The notes under the pieces: model-generated | What the model saw: only the letters and a program-made list of their open reading frames with translations | The model's database searches: none | What the model was told of the DNA's origin: nothing | NCBI GenBank assembly: GCA_963848955.1 | Contig: CAWKFQ010000014.1 | Span: 62,001 to 126,000, forward strand | Length of the DNA stretch: 64,000 nt | Reading direction: 5' to 3' | DNA from: DASUPK01 sp963848955 | Lineage (GTDB): Bacteria > Actinomycetota > Thermoleophilia > Solirubrobacterales > 70-9 | Shown here: one piece after another, positions 17,899 to 26,350 of the stretch | Layout of the letters: each line of letters opens with the position of its first letter | Numbering within the stretch: the first letter of the stretch is position 1 | Position numbers and translations under genes: made by a program

Positions 17899-18663
17899 GT
17901 GTTCACCACGGCCAGCATCGGCAGCGCCTATCAGCACGGAATCGTCGACACCGGGCGCGAGCCGCACTTTCTCTTCTTCGTAGCCTTCCTGCTCACCTTC
18001 GGCTTCATCCGCACCAGCACCCACATGATCCGGGCGCAGGTGAGCTGGTGGCCGGGCAACGTCTCGGTCGGCGGCACGCACATCCATCACCTGGTCTGGG
18101 GGATCCTGCTGATCCTGATCAGCGGCTACATCGCGGTCGCGATTGCGCCCGAAAGCCCCTGGCGGGAGGTCGTGGCCGTGTCCTTCGGCATCGGGACGGG
18201 CCTCACGCTGGACGAATTCGCACTCTGGCTCAACCTCAAGGACGTCTACTGGGAGAAGGAGGGGCGGAAGTCCATCGACGCGGTGATCATCGCCTCGGCC
18301 GTCTCGGGGGTGCTGCTGATCAGCCTGCGCTCGTGGATCGACTTGACGACCCAGGTGGCGGACGAGATTCAGGCCTTCGTTGGAGCGATCGGCCTCATCG
18401 GCGTCATCCTCGCCCTCGTCAATGCAGCGAAGGAGAAGTTCGGAATGGCGATCTGGAGCATCCTGGTGCCGGTCGTCGGAATCGCGAGCGCCTTCCGCCT
18501 GGCGAAACCTCATTCAGTCTGGGCGCGGCTCTTCTACCGCCAGGACAAAAAGCAACGGTCGGAGGAGCGTTTTGCCGGCTCGCGCGGCAAGCCCTTCTGG
18601 AAGCGAGGCGGCGAGTTACTCGGCCGTCTTAGGCTCCGCCCGCGCGGCGCCGGCGGAACCTGA
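17899..18663 (+). CDS. Integral membrane protein of unknown function
   Basis: A 254-residue protein with about six hydrophobic segments, the first at roughly residues 25-40 (FLFFVAFLLTFGFI). A histidine-rich loop, GGTHIHHLVWG, stands between the first and second segments and could bind metal or be catalytic. LTLDEFALWLNL is another polar motif inside a membrane region. The C-terminus is basic and probably cytosolic. It starts with GTG, seven bases after a TAGCTT box, so it is likely leaderless. The end overlaps the convergent permease gene by 48 bases. I do not recognise a characterised family. Confidence 0.8.
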   Translation: MFTTASIGSAYQHGIVDTGREPHFLFFVAFLLTFGFIRTSTHMIRAQVSWWPGNVSVGGTHIHHLVWGILLILISGYIAVAIAPESPWREVVAVSFGIGTGLTLDEFALWLNLKDVYWEKEGRKSIDAVIIASAVSGVLLISLRSWIDLTTQVADEIQAFVGAIGLIGVILALVNAAKEKFGMAIWSILVPVVGIASAFRLAKPHSVWARLFYRQDKKQRSEERFAGSRGKPFWKRGGELLGRLRLRPRGAGGT

Positions 18664-19719
18664 GAACACCAGCTCGTCGATCACCACACCGAGCGAGGCC
18701 GCGGTGGGAATGGCGAGAAGTGCGCCCAGCACCCCGGCCAGGTTCGCTCCCACGATCACGGCGACGATCGCCACCGCCGGGTTCACCTTGAGCGCGCCGC
18801 CCTTGTAGAGCAGCGGCTGGATGATCCGGTCCTGGAGCTGCTGGTAGACGAGGAAGATGGCCAGCCAGACGATCGCGTCGCCGGGCCCTCCGTCGATCAG
18901 CAGAACGATGAAGACCGAGAACCCGCCGATGGTCAGGCCGATCAGCGGGATCAGGTCGAGGAAGGCGACCAGCACCGCCAGCGGCACGGCGAGGTGGAAT
19001 CCCTCCGCCTCGAGGAACCCCCAGGTGAGGATTCCGGCGGCGATCGCGAGCAGCAGGTTGACGCTGACGTAGGCCTTGACCACCTCTGCCACCCGGTCGG
19101 CGATCCGCCGGGCACGATCGCGCTGGATGGAGGCCAGGCGGCCGGTGCCCCTCTCGACCATTCCCCGGCCGTCCATCAGCAGGAAGAAGGTCAGGGTGAT
19201 GACGGTGATCGCTGCCAGCAGGTGCTCGAGGAGGCTGACGGTGAATGAGCCGATCGTGCTCGCGCCGCTCGACAGATGCGAGGGGAGCGCGCTCGCCTCC
19301 TGGGTGAGCTTCTGGGTGATGCCGTACTTCTGGTTCAGCTCCTGGAACTGCTGGTTGTTGTTCGCCCAGTTCTCGAAGTCGTGGACGTAGCCGGGGAGCT
19401 TGTGGGCCAGCCCCTCGATGTCATGGACGATCGGCGGAAAGACATGCAGGGTCAGAAAGACCAGCGCCGCCAGGGCGATCAGGTAGACGATCAGGATCGC
19501 GAGCACCCGCGGCATCTGTCCGTCGCGCGGCCAGGCGCGTTGGATCAGGCTGACGGCGGGGTCGAGCGCGAGTGCCAGGAAGATCGCGGCAGCCACCCAC
19601 TGCAGGGTCGTCCGCGTATGCATCAGCGCGATCGCCAGCAGCAGCGCCACCGCGATCCAGAAGAGGGCCACGAGCACGACCTTCGCGACCGCCCGAGCCT
19701 CGATCCCCTCCGCGCGCAT
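18616..19719 (-). CDS. AI-2E family permease
   Basis: Membrane protein of the AI-2E exporter/PerM-like family, about 367 residues with seven or eight hydrophobic segments. Typical parts: VAAAIFLALALDPAVSLIQR near the N-terminus, a long soluble section after the third segment (FENWANNNQQFQELNQKYGI), the ITLTFFLLMDGRGM motif, and near the end VYQQLQDRIIQPLLYKGGALKVNPAVAI, the family signature. I chose the ATG at 19719 because TAGCGT lies eight bases before it on this strand. Members include proposed AI-2 exporters and Na+/H+ antiporters; substrate unknown. Confidence 0.88.
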   Translation of the reverse strand: MRAEGIEARAVAKVVLVALFWIAVALLLAIALMHTRTTLQWVAAAIFLALALDPAVSLIQRAWPRDGQMPRVLAILIVYLIALAALVFLTLHVFPPIVHDIEGLAHKLPGYVHDFENWANNNQQFQELNQKYGITQKLTQEASALPSHLSSGASTIGSFTVSLLEHLLAAITVITLTFFLLMDGRGMVERGTGRLASIQRDRARRIADRVAEVVKAYVSVNLLLAIAAGILTWGFLEAEGFHLAVPLAVLVAFLDLIPLIGLTIGGFSVFIVLLIDGGPGDAIVWLAIFLVYQQLQDRIIQPLLYKGGALKVNPAVAIVAVIVGANLAGVLGALLAIPTAASLGVVIDELVFSGSAGAARAEPKTAE

Positions 19720-19768
19720 CGGATAGGACGCTAAACAGCGGGCCGGACCCAACCTCGACGCCGCCACC

Positions 19769-19797
19769 TTGGAGATTCACTCTCCCTGCGCTACTCT
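19769..19797 (+). promoter_or_regulatory. Promoter of the leuA leader
   Basis: TTGGAG (19769-19774) and TACTCT (19792-19797) are separated by 17 bases. Transcription would start near 19804, a few bases before the ATG of the leucine-rich leader peptide. This leaves a leader of about 135 bases before leuA. Confidence 0.55.
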
Positions 19798-19809
19798 GCG
19801 CGGACTTCG

Positions 19810-19869
19810 ATGACGCACCGGCTCGACAGCCTCGCGCTTCTCCTTCTCCTCCCCCTTCGGGGGGAATAG
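19810..19869 (+). CDS. leuA leader peptide (leucine-rich, 19 residues)
   Basis: An ATG opens the peptide MTHRLDSLALLLLLPLRGE, ended by TAG. Eight of 19 residues are leucine, with five in a row encoded by CTT CTC CTT CTC CTC. It lies just downstream of a good promoter and 68 bases before leuA, the committed gene of leucine synthesis. This is the layout of a ribosome-stalling leader peptide. The ATG would be close to the transcript 5' end, so it needs little or no ribosome-binding site. Confidence 0.75.
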   Translation: MTHRLDSLALLLLLPLRGE

Positions 19870-19931
19870 CGCTGGGCGGCGCGAGAGCCGCGAACTCAGG
19901 AACAGGTCATCGGAAGTCTCAGGAGAAGGAG
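19840..19931 (+). promoter_or_regulatory. Leucine-responsive translation attenuator of leuA
   Basis: The leucine codon tract CTCCTTCTCCT (19840-19850) is the exact reverse complement of AGGAGAAGGAG (19921-19931), which contains most of the leuA Shine-Dalgarno sequence. Between them GCGGC and GCCGC can form a short hairpin (about 19876-19891). I infer that the free tract pairs with and hides the ribosome-binding site, and that a ribosome stalled on leucine codons would cover the tract and open leuA. No U-rich terminator is seen in the leader, so control would be on translation. Confidence 0.55.
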
Positions 19932-19937
19932 GTAGTG

Positions 19938-21545
19938 ATGAATGACGTAGGCGGTGTAGGCGGTCCGGTTTCGGACGAGAACCGGGTCCACATCTTCGAT
20001 ACGACGCTGCGGGACGGCGAGCAGTCCCCGGGCATCTCGCTGAACACGCAGGAGAAGGTCGAGATCGCGCAGCAGCTCGCCCGCCTGGGCGTGGACGTGA
20101 TCGAGGCCGGCTTCCCGATCACCTCGCCCGGCGACTTCGAGGCCGTCGAGGCGATCGCCCATCGGGTGGAGGGCCCGGTGATCTGCGGCCTGTCCCGAAC
20201 CCACAAGGCGGACATCGACGCAGCCTGGAACGCGATCAAGGACTCCGAGCGGCCTCGGATCCACACATTCATCTCGACCTCCGACATCCACATCGAGCAT
20301 CAGCTGCAGACGACGCGCGAGGACGTCAAGGGTCAGGCGAAGGCCGCCGTGGCGCTGGCGAAGTCGTATTGCGAGGACGTCGAGTTCTCGCCGATGGACG
20401 CGACCCGCGCCGACATCGAGTTCACGGCCGAGGTCTGCGCGATCGCGGTCGCCGAGGGCGCCAACGTGATCAACATCCCGGACACGGTCGGCTACACGAC
20501 CCCGGAGGAATACGGGGCCTACTTCCGCCGCCTCTACGAGCTGGTCCCGGAGCTTGCCGAGGTCGAGATCTCCGTCCACTGCCATGACGACCTGGGCATG
20601 GCCGTTTCCAACTCCTACGCCGGACTGCTCGCCGGCGCGCGTCAGGTGGAGTGCGCCGTCAACGGGATCGGCGAACGGGCGGGCAACTGCTCGCTGGAGG
20701 AGATCGTGATGCTGCTGCGGACCCGCCGCGACGTCCACGGGCTGGACACCGGGATCGACGCTCGGGAGCTGGCCCGCACGAGCCGCATGGTCTCCCGTCT
20801 GACCGGGTACTCGGTGCCGCCGAACAAGGCGGTGGTGGGCCGGAACGCCTTCGCTCACGAGTCGGGCATCCACCAGGACGGCGTGCTCAAGGAACGCTCG
20901 ACCTACGAGATCATGGACGCGACTGAGGTGGGGCTGGAGTCCAACTCGATCGTGCTGGGAAAGCACTCCGGCCGCCACGCCCTCCAGGACGCCCTGAAGG
21001 AGCTGGGCTTCAAGGTCGAGGGCGGAGCGCTGAACCAGGCGTTCAAGCGCTTCAAGGAGATCGCGGACAAGAAGAAGCAGGTCACCGCGCTCGACCTGGA
21101 GGCGATCGTCTCCGAGGAGATGCGCGAGGCTGCACAGGCCTACGAGCTGAAGTGGTTCGAGATCGAGTCCGGCTCGCAGCGCGCTCCGCAGGCCCGGGTC
21201 AGCGTCGTCCTGCCGAGCGGCGAGGAGTCGGTCGCGCAGGCGTCCGGCGACGGCCCGGTGGACGCGATCTTCGGGGCGATCCGCGAGGCGACGGGCACCG
21301 ACGCCGAGCTCCAGCGCTACGAGGTCGAGGCGGTCACCGGCGGCACCGACGCGCTCGGTGAGGTCGGCGTCTCCGTCCGAGCCAACGGGAGGCTCGCCAG
21401 CGGCCAGGGTGTCGCGACGGACATCCTCGAGGCGTCCGCGCGGGCCTTCGTCCGCGCGATCTCGAACGCCCTGGAGGGCGTCGCGATCCGCGAGGCCGAG
21501 GACGCGACGGCGGATGCCGCGGTGGAGCGCACCCCCGGTCCGTGA
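19938..21545 (+). CDS. leuA: 2-Isopropylmalate synthase
   Basis: Condenses acetyl-CoA with 2-oxoisovalerate, the committed step to leucine. The product is about 535 residues. Seen: the HMGL-type catalytic barrel with IFDTTLRDGEQSPGISLN, VHCHDDLGMAVSNSYAGL, the QVECAVNGIGERAGNCSLEE metal/substrate region, VGRNAFAHESGIHQDGVLKE, GKHSGRHAL, and a C-terminal LeuA regulatory dimer domain from about residue 390, where leucine feedback acts. The strong AAGGAGG site five bases before the ATG fixes the start. The stop overlaps the next gene by four bases (GTGA). Confidence 0.97.
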   Translation: MNDVGGVGGPVSDENRVHIFDTTLRDGEQSPGISLNTQEKVEIAQQLARLGVDVIEAGFPITSPGDFEAVEAIAHRVEGPVICGLSRTHKADIDAAWNAIKDSERPRIHTFISTSDIHIEHQLQTTREDVKGQAKAAVALAKSYCEDVEFSPMDATRADIEFTAEVCAIAVAEGANVINIPDTVGYTTPEEYGAYFRRLYELVPELAEVEISVHCHDDLGMAVSNSYAGLLAGARQVECAVNGIGERAGNCSLEEIVMLLRTRRDVHGLDTGIDARELARTSRMVSRLTGYSVPPNKAVVGRNAFAHESGIHQDGVLKERSTYEIMDATEVGLESNSIVLGKHSGRHALQDALKELGFKVEGGALNQAFKRFKEIADKKKQVTALDLEAIVSEEMREAAQAYELKWFEIESGSQRAPQARVSVVLPSGEESVAQASGDGPVDAIFGAIREATGTDAELQRYEVEAVTGGTDALGEVGVSVRANGRLASGQGVATDILEASARAFVRAISNALEGVAIREAEDATADAAVERTPGP

Positions 21546-21994
21546 GGCTGCCTGACGCACCGCAGGCGAAGTCGCCCTTCTGGTGGTTCTGGGAGCGGTT
21601 CACCGACGTCCACACAGCTGCCTACAAGGCGAGCCATGGCCGGGTCGGCGGCACCTACGGCAAGGCGCCGGTCGCCCTGGTCGAGTCGGTCGGGCGCAAG
21701 AGCGGGAAGCGACGAACGCATCCGCTCCTCGCCACCGAGGACGGCGAGAACATCGTGGTCATCGCCTCGAAGGGCGGTGTCCACAAGCACCCCGCCTGGT
21801 ACCACAACCTGATGGCCAACCCGGAGACCACCGTCAACTGGTACGGCGACGTCCGAAGGATGCGAGCCAGGGAGACCGAGGGAGCCGAGCGCGAACGTCT
21901 CTGGAAGCAGATGGTCGGCGTCTACCCGACCTACGAGGACTACCAGCGGCGAACCGACCGGCAGATCCCGGTCATCCTGCTCGAGCCGGCCTGA
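21542..21994 (+). CDS. Deazaflavin (F420)-dependent nitroreductase family protein
   Basis: A 150-residue split-barrel protein of the DUF385/F420H2-dependent quinone reductase family. Seen: the VALVESVGRKSGKRRTHPLL core with a conserved GRKSG, VVIASKGGVHKHPAWYHNL (the HPAWYHNL motif is diagnostic), NPETTVNWYGD, and the VYPTYEDYQRRTDRQIPVI ending. These proteins usually reduce quinones or nitro compounds with F420H2. The GTG start overlaps the leuA stop by four bases, so the gene is coupled to leuA; no metabolic link to leucine is known. Confidence 0.9.
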   Translation: MRLPDAPQAKSPFWWFWERFTDVHTAAYKASHGRVGGTYGKAPVALVESVGRKSGKRRTHPLLATEDGENIVVIASKGGVHKHPAWYHNLMANPETTVNWYGDVRRMRARETEGAERERLWKQMVGVYPTYEDYQRRTDRQIPVILLEPA

Positions 21995-21998
21995 CGCG

Positions 21999-24254
21999 CT
22001 AGGGGGCCGGCGCCGGAGCGGGCTTCGCTGGCGGAGGCGGAATCGCCGGAGCGCCGACCGGCCCGACGTGCGGGATCCACTCGAGCCAGCTCGGCAGGTA
22101 CCAGTTCCAGTCTCCGAGCAGCTTCATCGACGCGGGCAGCAGAATGGCGCGCACCAGAGTGGCGTCGATCAGCACCGCCACGCCGAGCCCCACGCCGAGC
22201 TCCTTGAAGAAGACCAGCGACAGGGTCGCGAACACGGCGAAGACCCCGACCATGACGACGGCTGCGCTCGTCACCACGCCCGCCGTCGTCTTGATCCCGT
22301 GCGCGACGGCCTCATCGGTCGGCATCCCCTGGTCGTAGGACTCGCGGATCCGGGTGAGGATGAAGACGTGGTAGTCCATCGACAACCCGAAGAGGACCAC
22401 GAAGAGGAACAGGGGCATCCACGAGATGATCGCCCCGGTCGAATTGAACCCCAGGAACGACTCGAGGTGACCGTCCTGGAAGATCCAGACGATCACGCCG
22501 TAGGCGGCCCCCACCGAGAGCAGGTTGAGGATGATCGCCTTGATCGGAATGACGATCGAGCGGAACGTGAAGAGCAGCAGCAGGAAGGCCGCGATCAGCA
22601 CGAAGCCGAAGACGAGCGGCAGGTGGGACTTCGTGACGTCGTTGAAGTCCTTGGATGACGCCGTGAAGCCGGTCACGTCGGCGCTGACGCCAGGCACGGC
22701 CCCGATCGTCGCCGGAATGATCTTGTCCCGCAGCTCGTCCAGGGCGGCATTCGACTTCGAGTCGGTGCCGTTGCCGACGATCGGGATGTTGACCTGGGTG
22801 ACGTTGGGATCCGGGAAGGTGTCGATCGTGATGGGGGACTCGAAGTTTGGGCTCGCCTTCGCGTCTGCCGCCATCCGCGCGATGCCCTGCCGCACCTGCG
22901 GGGTCGCACCGTTGTCCGAGCTGACCGCGACGACGGCGGGGATCCCCCCTCCGGGGAAGGTGTCCTGAATCCGGTTGTAGGTCTGGATCGAGGCGACGTC
23001 CTGGGGAAGCGATTCGACGCTCTCGTTCGCCGTGTGGAGGCGGAGGGAGGGCAACGCCAGGAAGACGAGCAGGCCCCCGGCAAGGAGGAGAGCAATGACC
23101 GGATGGCGGAGCACCGGATTGAGGACCTTCGCCCAGGCACCGCTCTCGCCGGCAATCCAGGGCTGGTTCTTGATGAACGGAACGCCTCCCTTCTCCACCC
23201 GATCCCCGAGCCACGAGAGGAGCGCCGGCAGCACGGTCAGCGAGCCGACCAACGCCACGGCGACGACCAGGATGGTCCCGGTTGCAAACGACTCGAAGGT
23301 TGGCGTCCCCGCCAGGTACATCCCGGCCATCGCGATCATCACCGTGAATCCGGAGACAAGCACCGCGCGGCCCGAGGTCGCGGCGGCGGCGGCGAGCGCC
23401 GCCTCCTCGCTGCGCCCCGCCTCGCGTTCCTCGCGTTCGCGGCGCAGATAGAACATCGAGTAGTCGACGCCGACAGCGAGGCCGATCAGCAGGATCACCT
23501 CGTTGATCGAGCTGTCCACTCCGCCGATGACGTGGCTGAGGGGGCCCATGATGCCGATCGTGCCCATCACCGCGGTCAGGGCCAGCAGCAGCGGGACCCC
23601 TGCGGCGACGAGGGCGCCGAAGGCGATCAGGAGGATGATCAGGGTGATCGGCAGGGATGTGACGAGCGCCTTGCCGAAGTCGTCCTGGACTTTCTTGTTG
23701 ATCTGCTCCTCGGTGCTCGCGTCGCCGAACTCGCCCAGAGTGAAGCCCGGGTGTGCCGCCTGTACGTCGGCGACGGCCTGCACGGCGGGCTTGACCCGGT
23801 CCGAGGCCTCGGTGTCGCTGCCGGCGATCTCGAAGCGCAGCAGCGCCGCGTGCCCGTCGCTGGAGATCAGGTTCGCGTTTGCGGGGGCGAGCGGGCTCTC
23901 GAAGTTCTGGGTGTCGGGCACTGCAGCGAGCTTCCGCTGCACGTCGACGGCCACCGCGCGGAACTCGGGATCGGTGGCGGTCGCGTCGCTGCTCTGGATC
24001 AGCACCATCTCCTGGGCGTGCTGGGGGGCGGCATCTGCGATGGCCTGATCTGCGCGCCCGGACTCGCCCACTCCGGTCTCGTTGCTCTCCAGGGTCTTGG
24101 TGCCGACCGCGTTGCCGACGACCAGGGCGACCAGCACGAACGCCAGCCATCCCCAGATCGCGGTCTTGCGGTGCTGCGCACTCCACATGCCCGCCCTTGA
24201 CGCCAGCCCTCGGGGGGTCATGCCGTTCGGATCACGTGTCGGACGCGACGCCAT
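21999..24254 (-). CDS. MMPL/RND family exporter
   Basis: A 751-residue membrane transporter of the MMPL branch of the RND superfamily, which exports lipids or small molecules using the proton gradient. It has two halves, each with one hydrophobic segment, a large extracytosolic domain (about residues 60-180 and 420-540) and five more hydrophobic segments. Family marks: VGVDYSMFYLRREREE in the first half and LSMDYHVFILTRIRE in the second, both containing the G/S-x-D-Y motif for proton relay. The C-terminus is proline/alanine-rich. It is divergent from the XRE-cupin regulator, which probably controls it. Confidence 0.92.
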   Translation of the reverse strand: MASRPTRDPNGMTPRGLASRAGMWSAQHRKTAIWGWLAFVLVALVVGNAVGTKTLESNETGVGESGRADQAIADAAPQHAQEMVLIQSSDATATDPEFRAVAVDVQRKLAAVPDTQNFESPLAPANANLISSDGHAALLRFEIAGSDTEASDRVKPAVQAVADVQAAHPGFTLGEFGDASTEEQINKKVQDDFGKALVTSLPITLIILLIAFGALVAAGVPLLLALTAVMGTIGIMGPLSHVIGGVDSSINEVILLIGLAVGVDYSMFYLRREREEREAGRSEEAALAAAAATSGRAVLVSGFTVMIAMAGMYLAGTPTFESFATGTILVVAVALVGSLTVLPALLSWLGDRVEKGGVPFIKNQPWIAGESGAWAKVLNPVLRHPVIALLLAGGLLVFLALPSLRLHTANESVESLPQDVASIQTYNRIQDTFPGGGIPAVVAVSSDNGATPQVRQGIARMAADAKASPNFESPITIDTFPDPNVTQVNIPIVGNGTDSKSNAALDELRDKIIPATIGAVPGVSADVTGFTASSKDFNDVTKSHLPLVFGFVLIAAFLLLLFTFRSIVIPIKAIILNLLSVGAAYGVIVWIFQDGHLESFLGFNSTGAIISWMPLFLFVVLFGLSMDYHVFILTRIRESYDQGMPTDEAVAHGIKTTAGVVTSAAVVMVGVFAVFATLSLVFFKELGVGLGVAVLIDATLVRAILLPASMKLLGDWNWYLPSWLEWIPHVGPVGAPAIPPPPAKPAPAPAP

Positions 24255-24321
24255 GCCGGACCTCCAGTCCTATCGGCCGATCGACCCTAGTCGATTGGTG
24301 GAGATAAAGCGAACGCACGAA

Positions 24322-24339
24322 CGTATGCGATAGCATACG
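24322..24339. promoter_or_regulatory. Palindromic operator over the XRE-cupin promoter
   Basis: CGTATGC (24322-24328) and GCATACG (24333-24339) are perfect inverted arms around GATA. The right arm overlaps TAGCAT (24331-24336), a -10 box that ends eight bases before the regulator's ATG. A dimeric HTH protein bound here would block its own promoter. The site is also about 70 bases upstream of the divergent MMPL gene. Confidence 0.6.
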
Positions 24340-24344
24340 CGCCG

Positions 24345-24953
24345 ATGGCGAACGCGACAAAGGCGAGAACGGCAGGCGACCTTGCGATCTCGGAAGGGTC
24401 CGTCGGAGCCCGGGTCAAGAGCCTGCGCGAGGCGATGGACCTCTCGCTTCGGGACCTGGCCGAGCGCAGCGGCGTCAGCGCTCCGATGCTCTCCCAGGTC
24501 GAGAGGGGGGACACGAGCCCCACGCTGGCGATCGCGGAGAAGATCGCCTCCGGGCTCGACCTGACGCTGTCGCAGCTGCTGAGACTGGATGAGGACCGCC
24601 ACGTGGTGGTCGTTCGCGCCGGGCAGGGCCGCACGCGGCGCCGGCGCGGTCACAAGCTCGAGGAGCTGACCCCACCGCTGCCCGGCCTGCGCGCCGACGT
24701 CTCGGTTCACACCCTGGCGCCCGGCGCCGCCACCGGCGCGCCCGATGACCCGCCCGTGCACGAGCCCGGCAGTCGCGAGACCACGGTTGTGGTGGAGGGG
24801 GCCGCGGAGCTCTTCATCGACGGCCGGCGGCACGAGCTCGGTGAGGGCGACAGCGTCACCTTCGACGCCGACCTGCCGCACCATTTCGAGAACAATGGCG
24901 AGACCGATGCCCGGCTGATCGCGGTGGTCGCGGCCGGGCTGAGGCGAGGCTAG
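24345..24953 (+). CDS. XRE-family regulator with C-terminal cupin domain
   Basis: A 202-residue transcription regulator. The HTH_3 domain occupies about residues 18-75, with VKSLREAMDLSLRDLAERSG and SAPMLSQVERGDTSPTL as helices 1-4. A cupin domain covers about 115-200, with VHEPGSRETTVVVEGAAELF, ELGEGDSVTF and DLPHHFENNG. Such proteins bind a small ligand in the cupin and often repress an adjacent exporter or catabolic gene. It is divergent from the MMPL exporter and is followed after eight bases by leuC, so it may be cotranscribed with leuCD. The ligand is unknown. Confidence 0.9.
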   Translation: MANATKARTAGDLAISEGSVGARVKSLREAMDLSLRDLAERSGVSAPMLSQVERGDTSPTLAIAEKIASGLDLTLSQLLRLDEDRHVVVVRAGQGRTRRRRGHKLEELTPPLPGLRADVSVHTLAPGAATGAPDDPPVHEPGSRETTVVVEGAAELFIDGRRHELGEGDSVTFDADLPHHFENNGETDARLIAVVAAGLRRG

Positions 24954-24961
24954 GAGGACCG

Positions 24962-26348
24962 ATGGCGAAGAGTCTCTTCGAGAAGATCTGGGAAGCGCAC
25001 GAGGTCGACCGCGACCTGATCTACATCGACCTTCATCTGGTCCACGAGGTGACCTCGCCGCAGGCCTTCGACGGTCTGCGTCTTGCCGATCGGAAGGTCC
25101 GCCGACCCGACAAGACCCTGGCGACCGCCGACCACAACGTCCCCACCGACGGCACGCCGGCCGCGCGGCTGATCGCGGACGAGCTCTCGCGCAAGCAGGT
25201 CGAGGCGCTGGAGAGCAACTGCGAGGAGTTCGGCATCCCGCTCTACTCGCTCGGGTCGGACCGACGGGGGATCGTCCACGTGATCGGCCCCGAGCTCGGC
25301 GTCACGCAGCCGGGCATGACGATCGTCTGCGGCGACTCCCACACCTCGACGCACGGCGCCTTCGGCGCGCTCGCCTTCGGCATCGGCACGTCGGAGGTCG
25401 AGCACGTGCTGGCGACCCAGTGCCTGGGCTCGCGCAAGCCGAGGACGATGCGGATCAACTACTCAGGGGAACTCGGCTTCGGCGTCACCGCCAAGGACCT
25501 GATCCTGGCGACGATCGGCCGGCTCGGCGTCGGCGGCATGCAGGGATACGCGGTCGAGTACGCGGGCGAGGCGATCCGCGCTCTCTCCATGGAGAACCGG
25601 ATGACGATCTGCAACATGACGATCGAGGGCGGCGGCCGGGCCGGGATGGTCGCTCCCGACGAGAGGACATTCGACTACGTGCGCGGCAAGCCCGGTGCGC
25701 CGGCTGACTTCGACGCTGCGGTGGAGCGCTGGCGCCAGCTCCCGACCGATGATGGAGCGAGCTTCGACACCGAGGTCGAGGTCGACGCCACCGCGATCTC
25801 ACCGATGGTCACCTGGGGGACGACCCCAGGCATGGTCGTCCAGGTGACCGACGCCGTCCCAGACCCGGACCGGATGGACTCCCCGGCTGACCGCGAGGCC
25901 GCGGAGCGCGCGCTCGCCTACATGGACCTGCGGCCGGGAACCCCGATGACGGACATCCCGCTCGACCGGATCTTCATCGGCTCCTGCACCAACTCGCGGA
26001 TCTCCGACCTGCGCGAGGCGGCCTCGCTGGTCGACGGCCGCAAGATCTCCTCGAGCCTGCGCGGCATGGTCGTGCCCGGGCTCTCAGCAGGTGAAGGCCG
26101 ACGCGGAAGCCGAGGGCCTCGATGATGTATTCCGCTCGGCGGGATTCGAGTGGCGCGAGTCGGGTTGCTCCGCCTGCCTTGGAATGAACCCGGACATCCT
26201 GCAGCCGGGAGAGCGCTGCGCCTCGACCTCCAACCGGAACTTCGAGGGCCGCCAGGGCGCCGGCGGGCGAACCCACCTGGTCAGCCCGAAGATGGCGGCG
26301 GCCGCCGCGGTCGAGGGCCGCTTCGTCGACATCAGGGAGTGGACCTAG
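24962..26348 (+). CDS. leuC: 3-Isopropylmalate dehydratase large subunit (one frameshift)
   Basis: Aconitase-family [4Fe-4S] subunit that isomerises 2- to 3-isopropylmalate, and probably also citramalate since CimA is present. Seen: LFEKIWEAHEV, CGDSHTSTHGAFGALAFGIG with the first cluster cysteine region, GSCTNSRISDLREAA, and after a frame change near 26090 the segment ESGCSACLGMNPD with the remaining two cluster cysteines, then NRNFEGRQG. The start is the ATG after GAGGACCG. The length of about 460 residues is normal. leuD follows after two bases. Confidence 0.95.
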
Positions 26349-26350
26349 CC

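Noticed and set aside
19896..21560. A 554-residue minus-strand open frame over leuA
   Set aside because: Antisense to leuA, which has all expected motifs and a Shine-Dalgarno site. Long antisense frames are common at this GC content.
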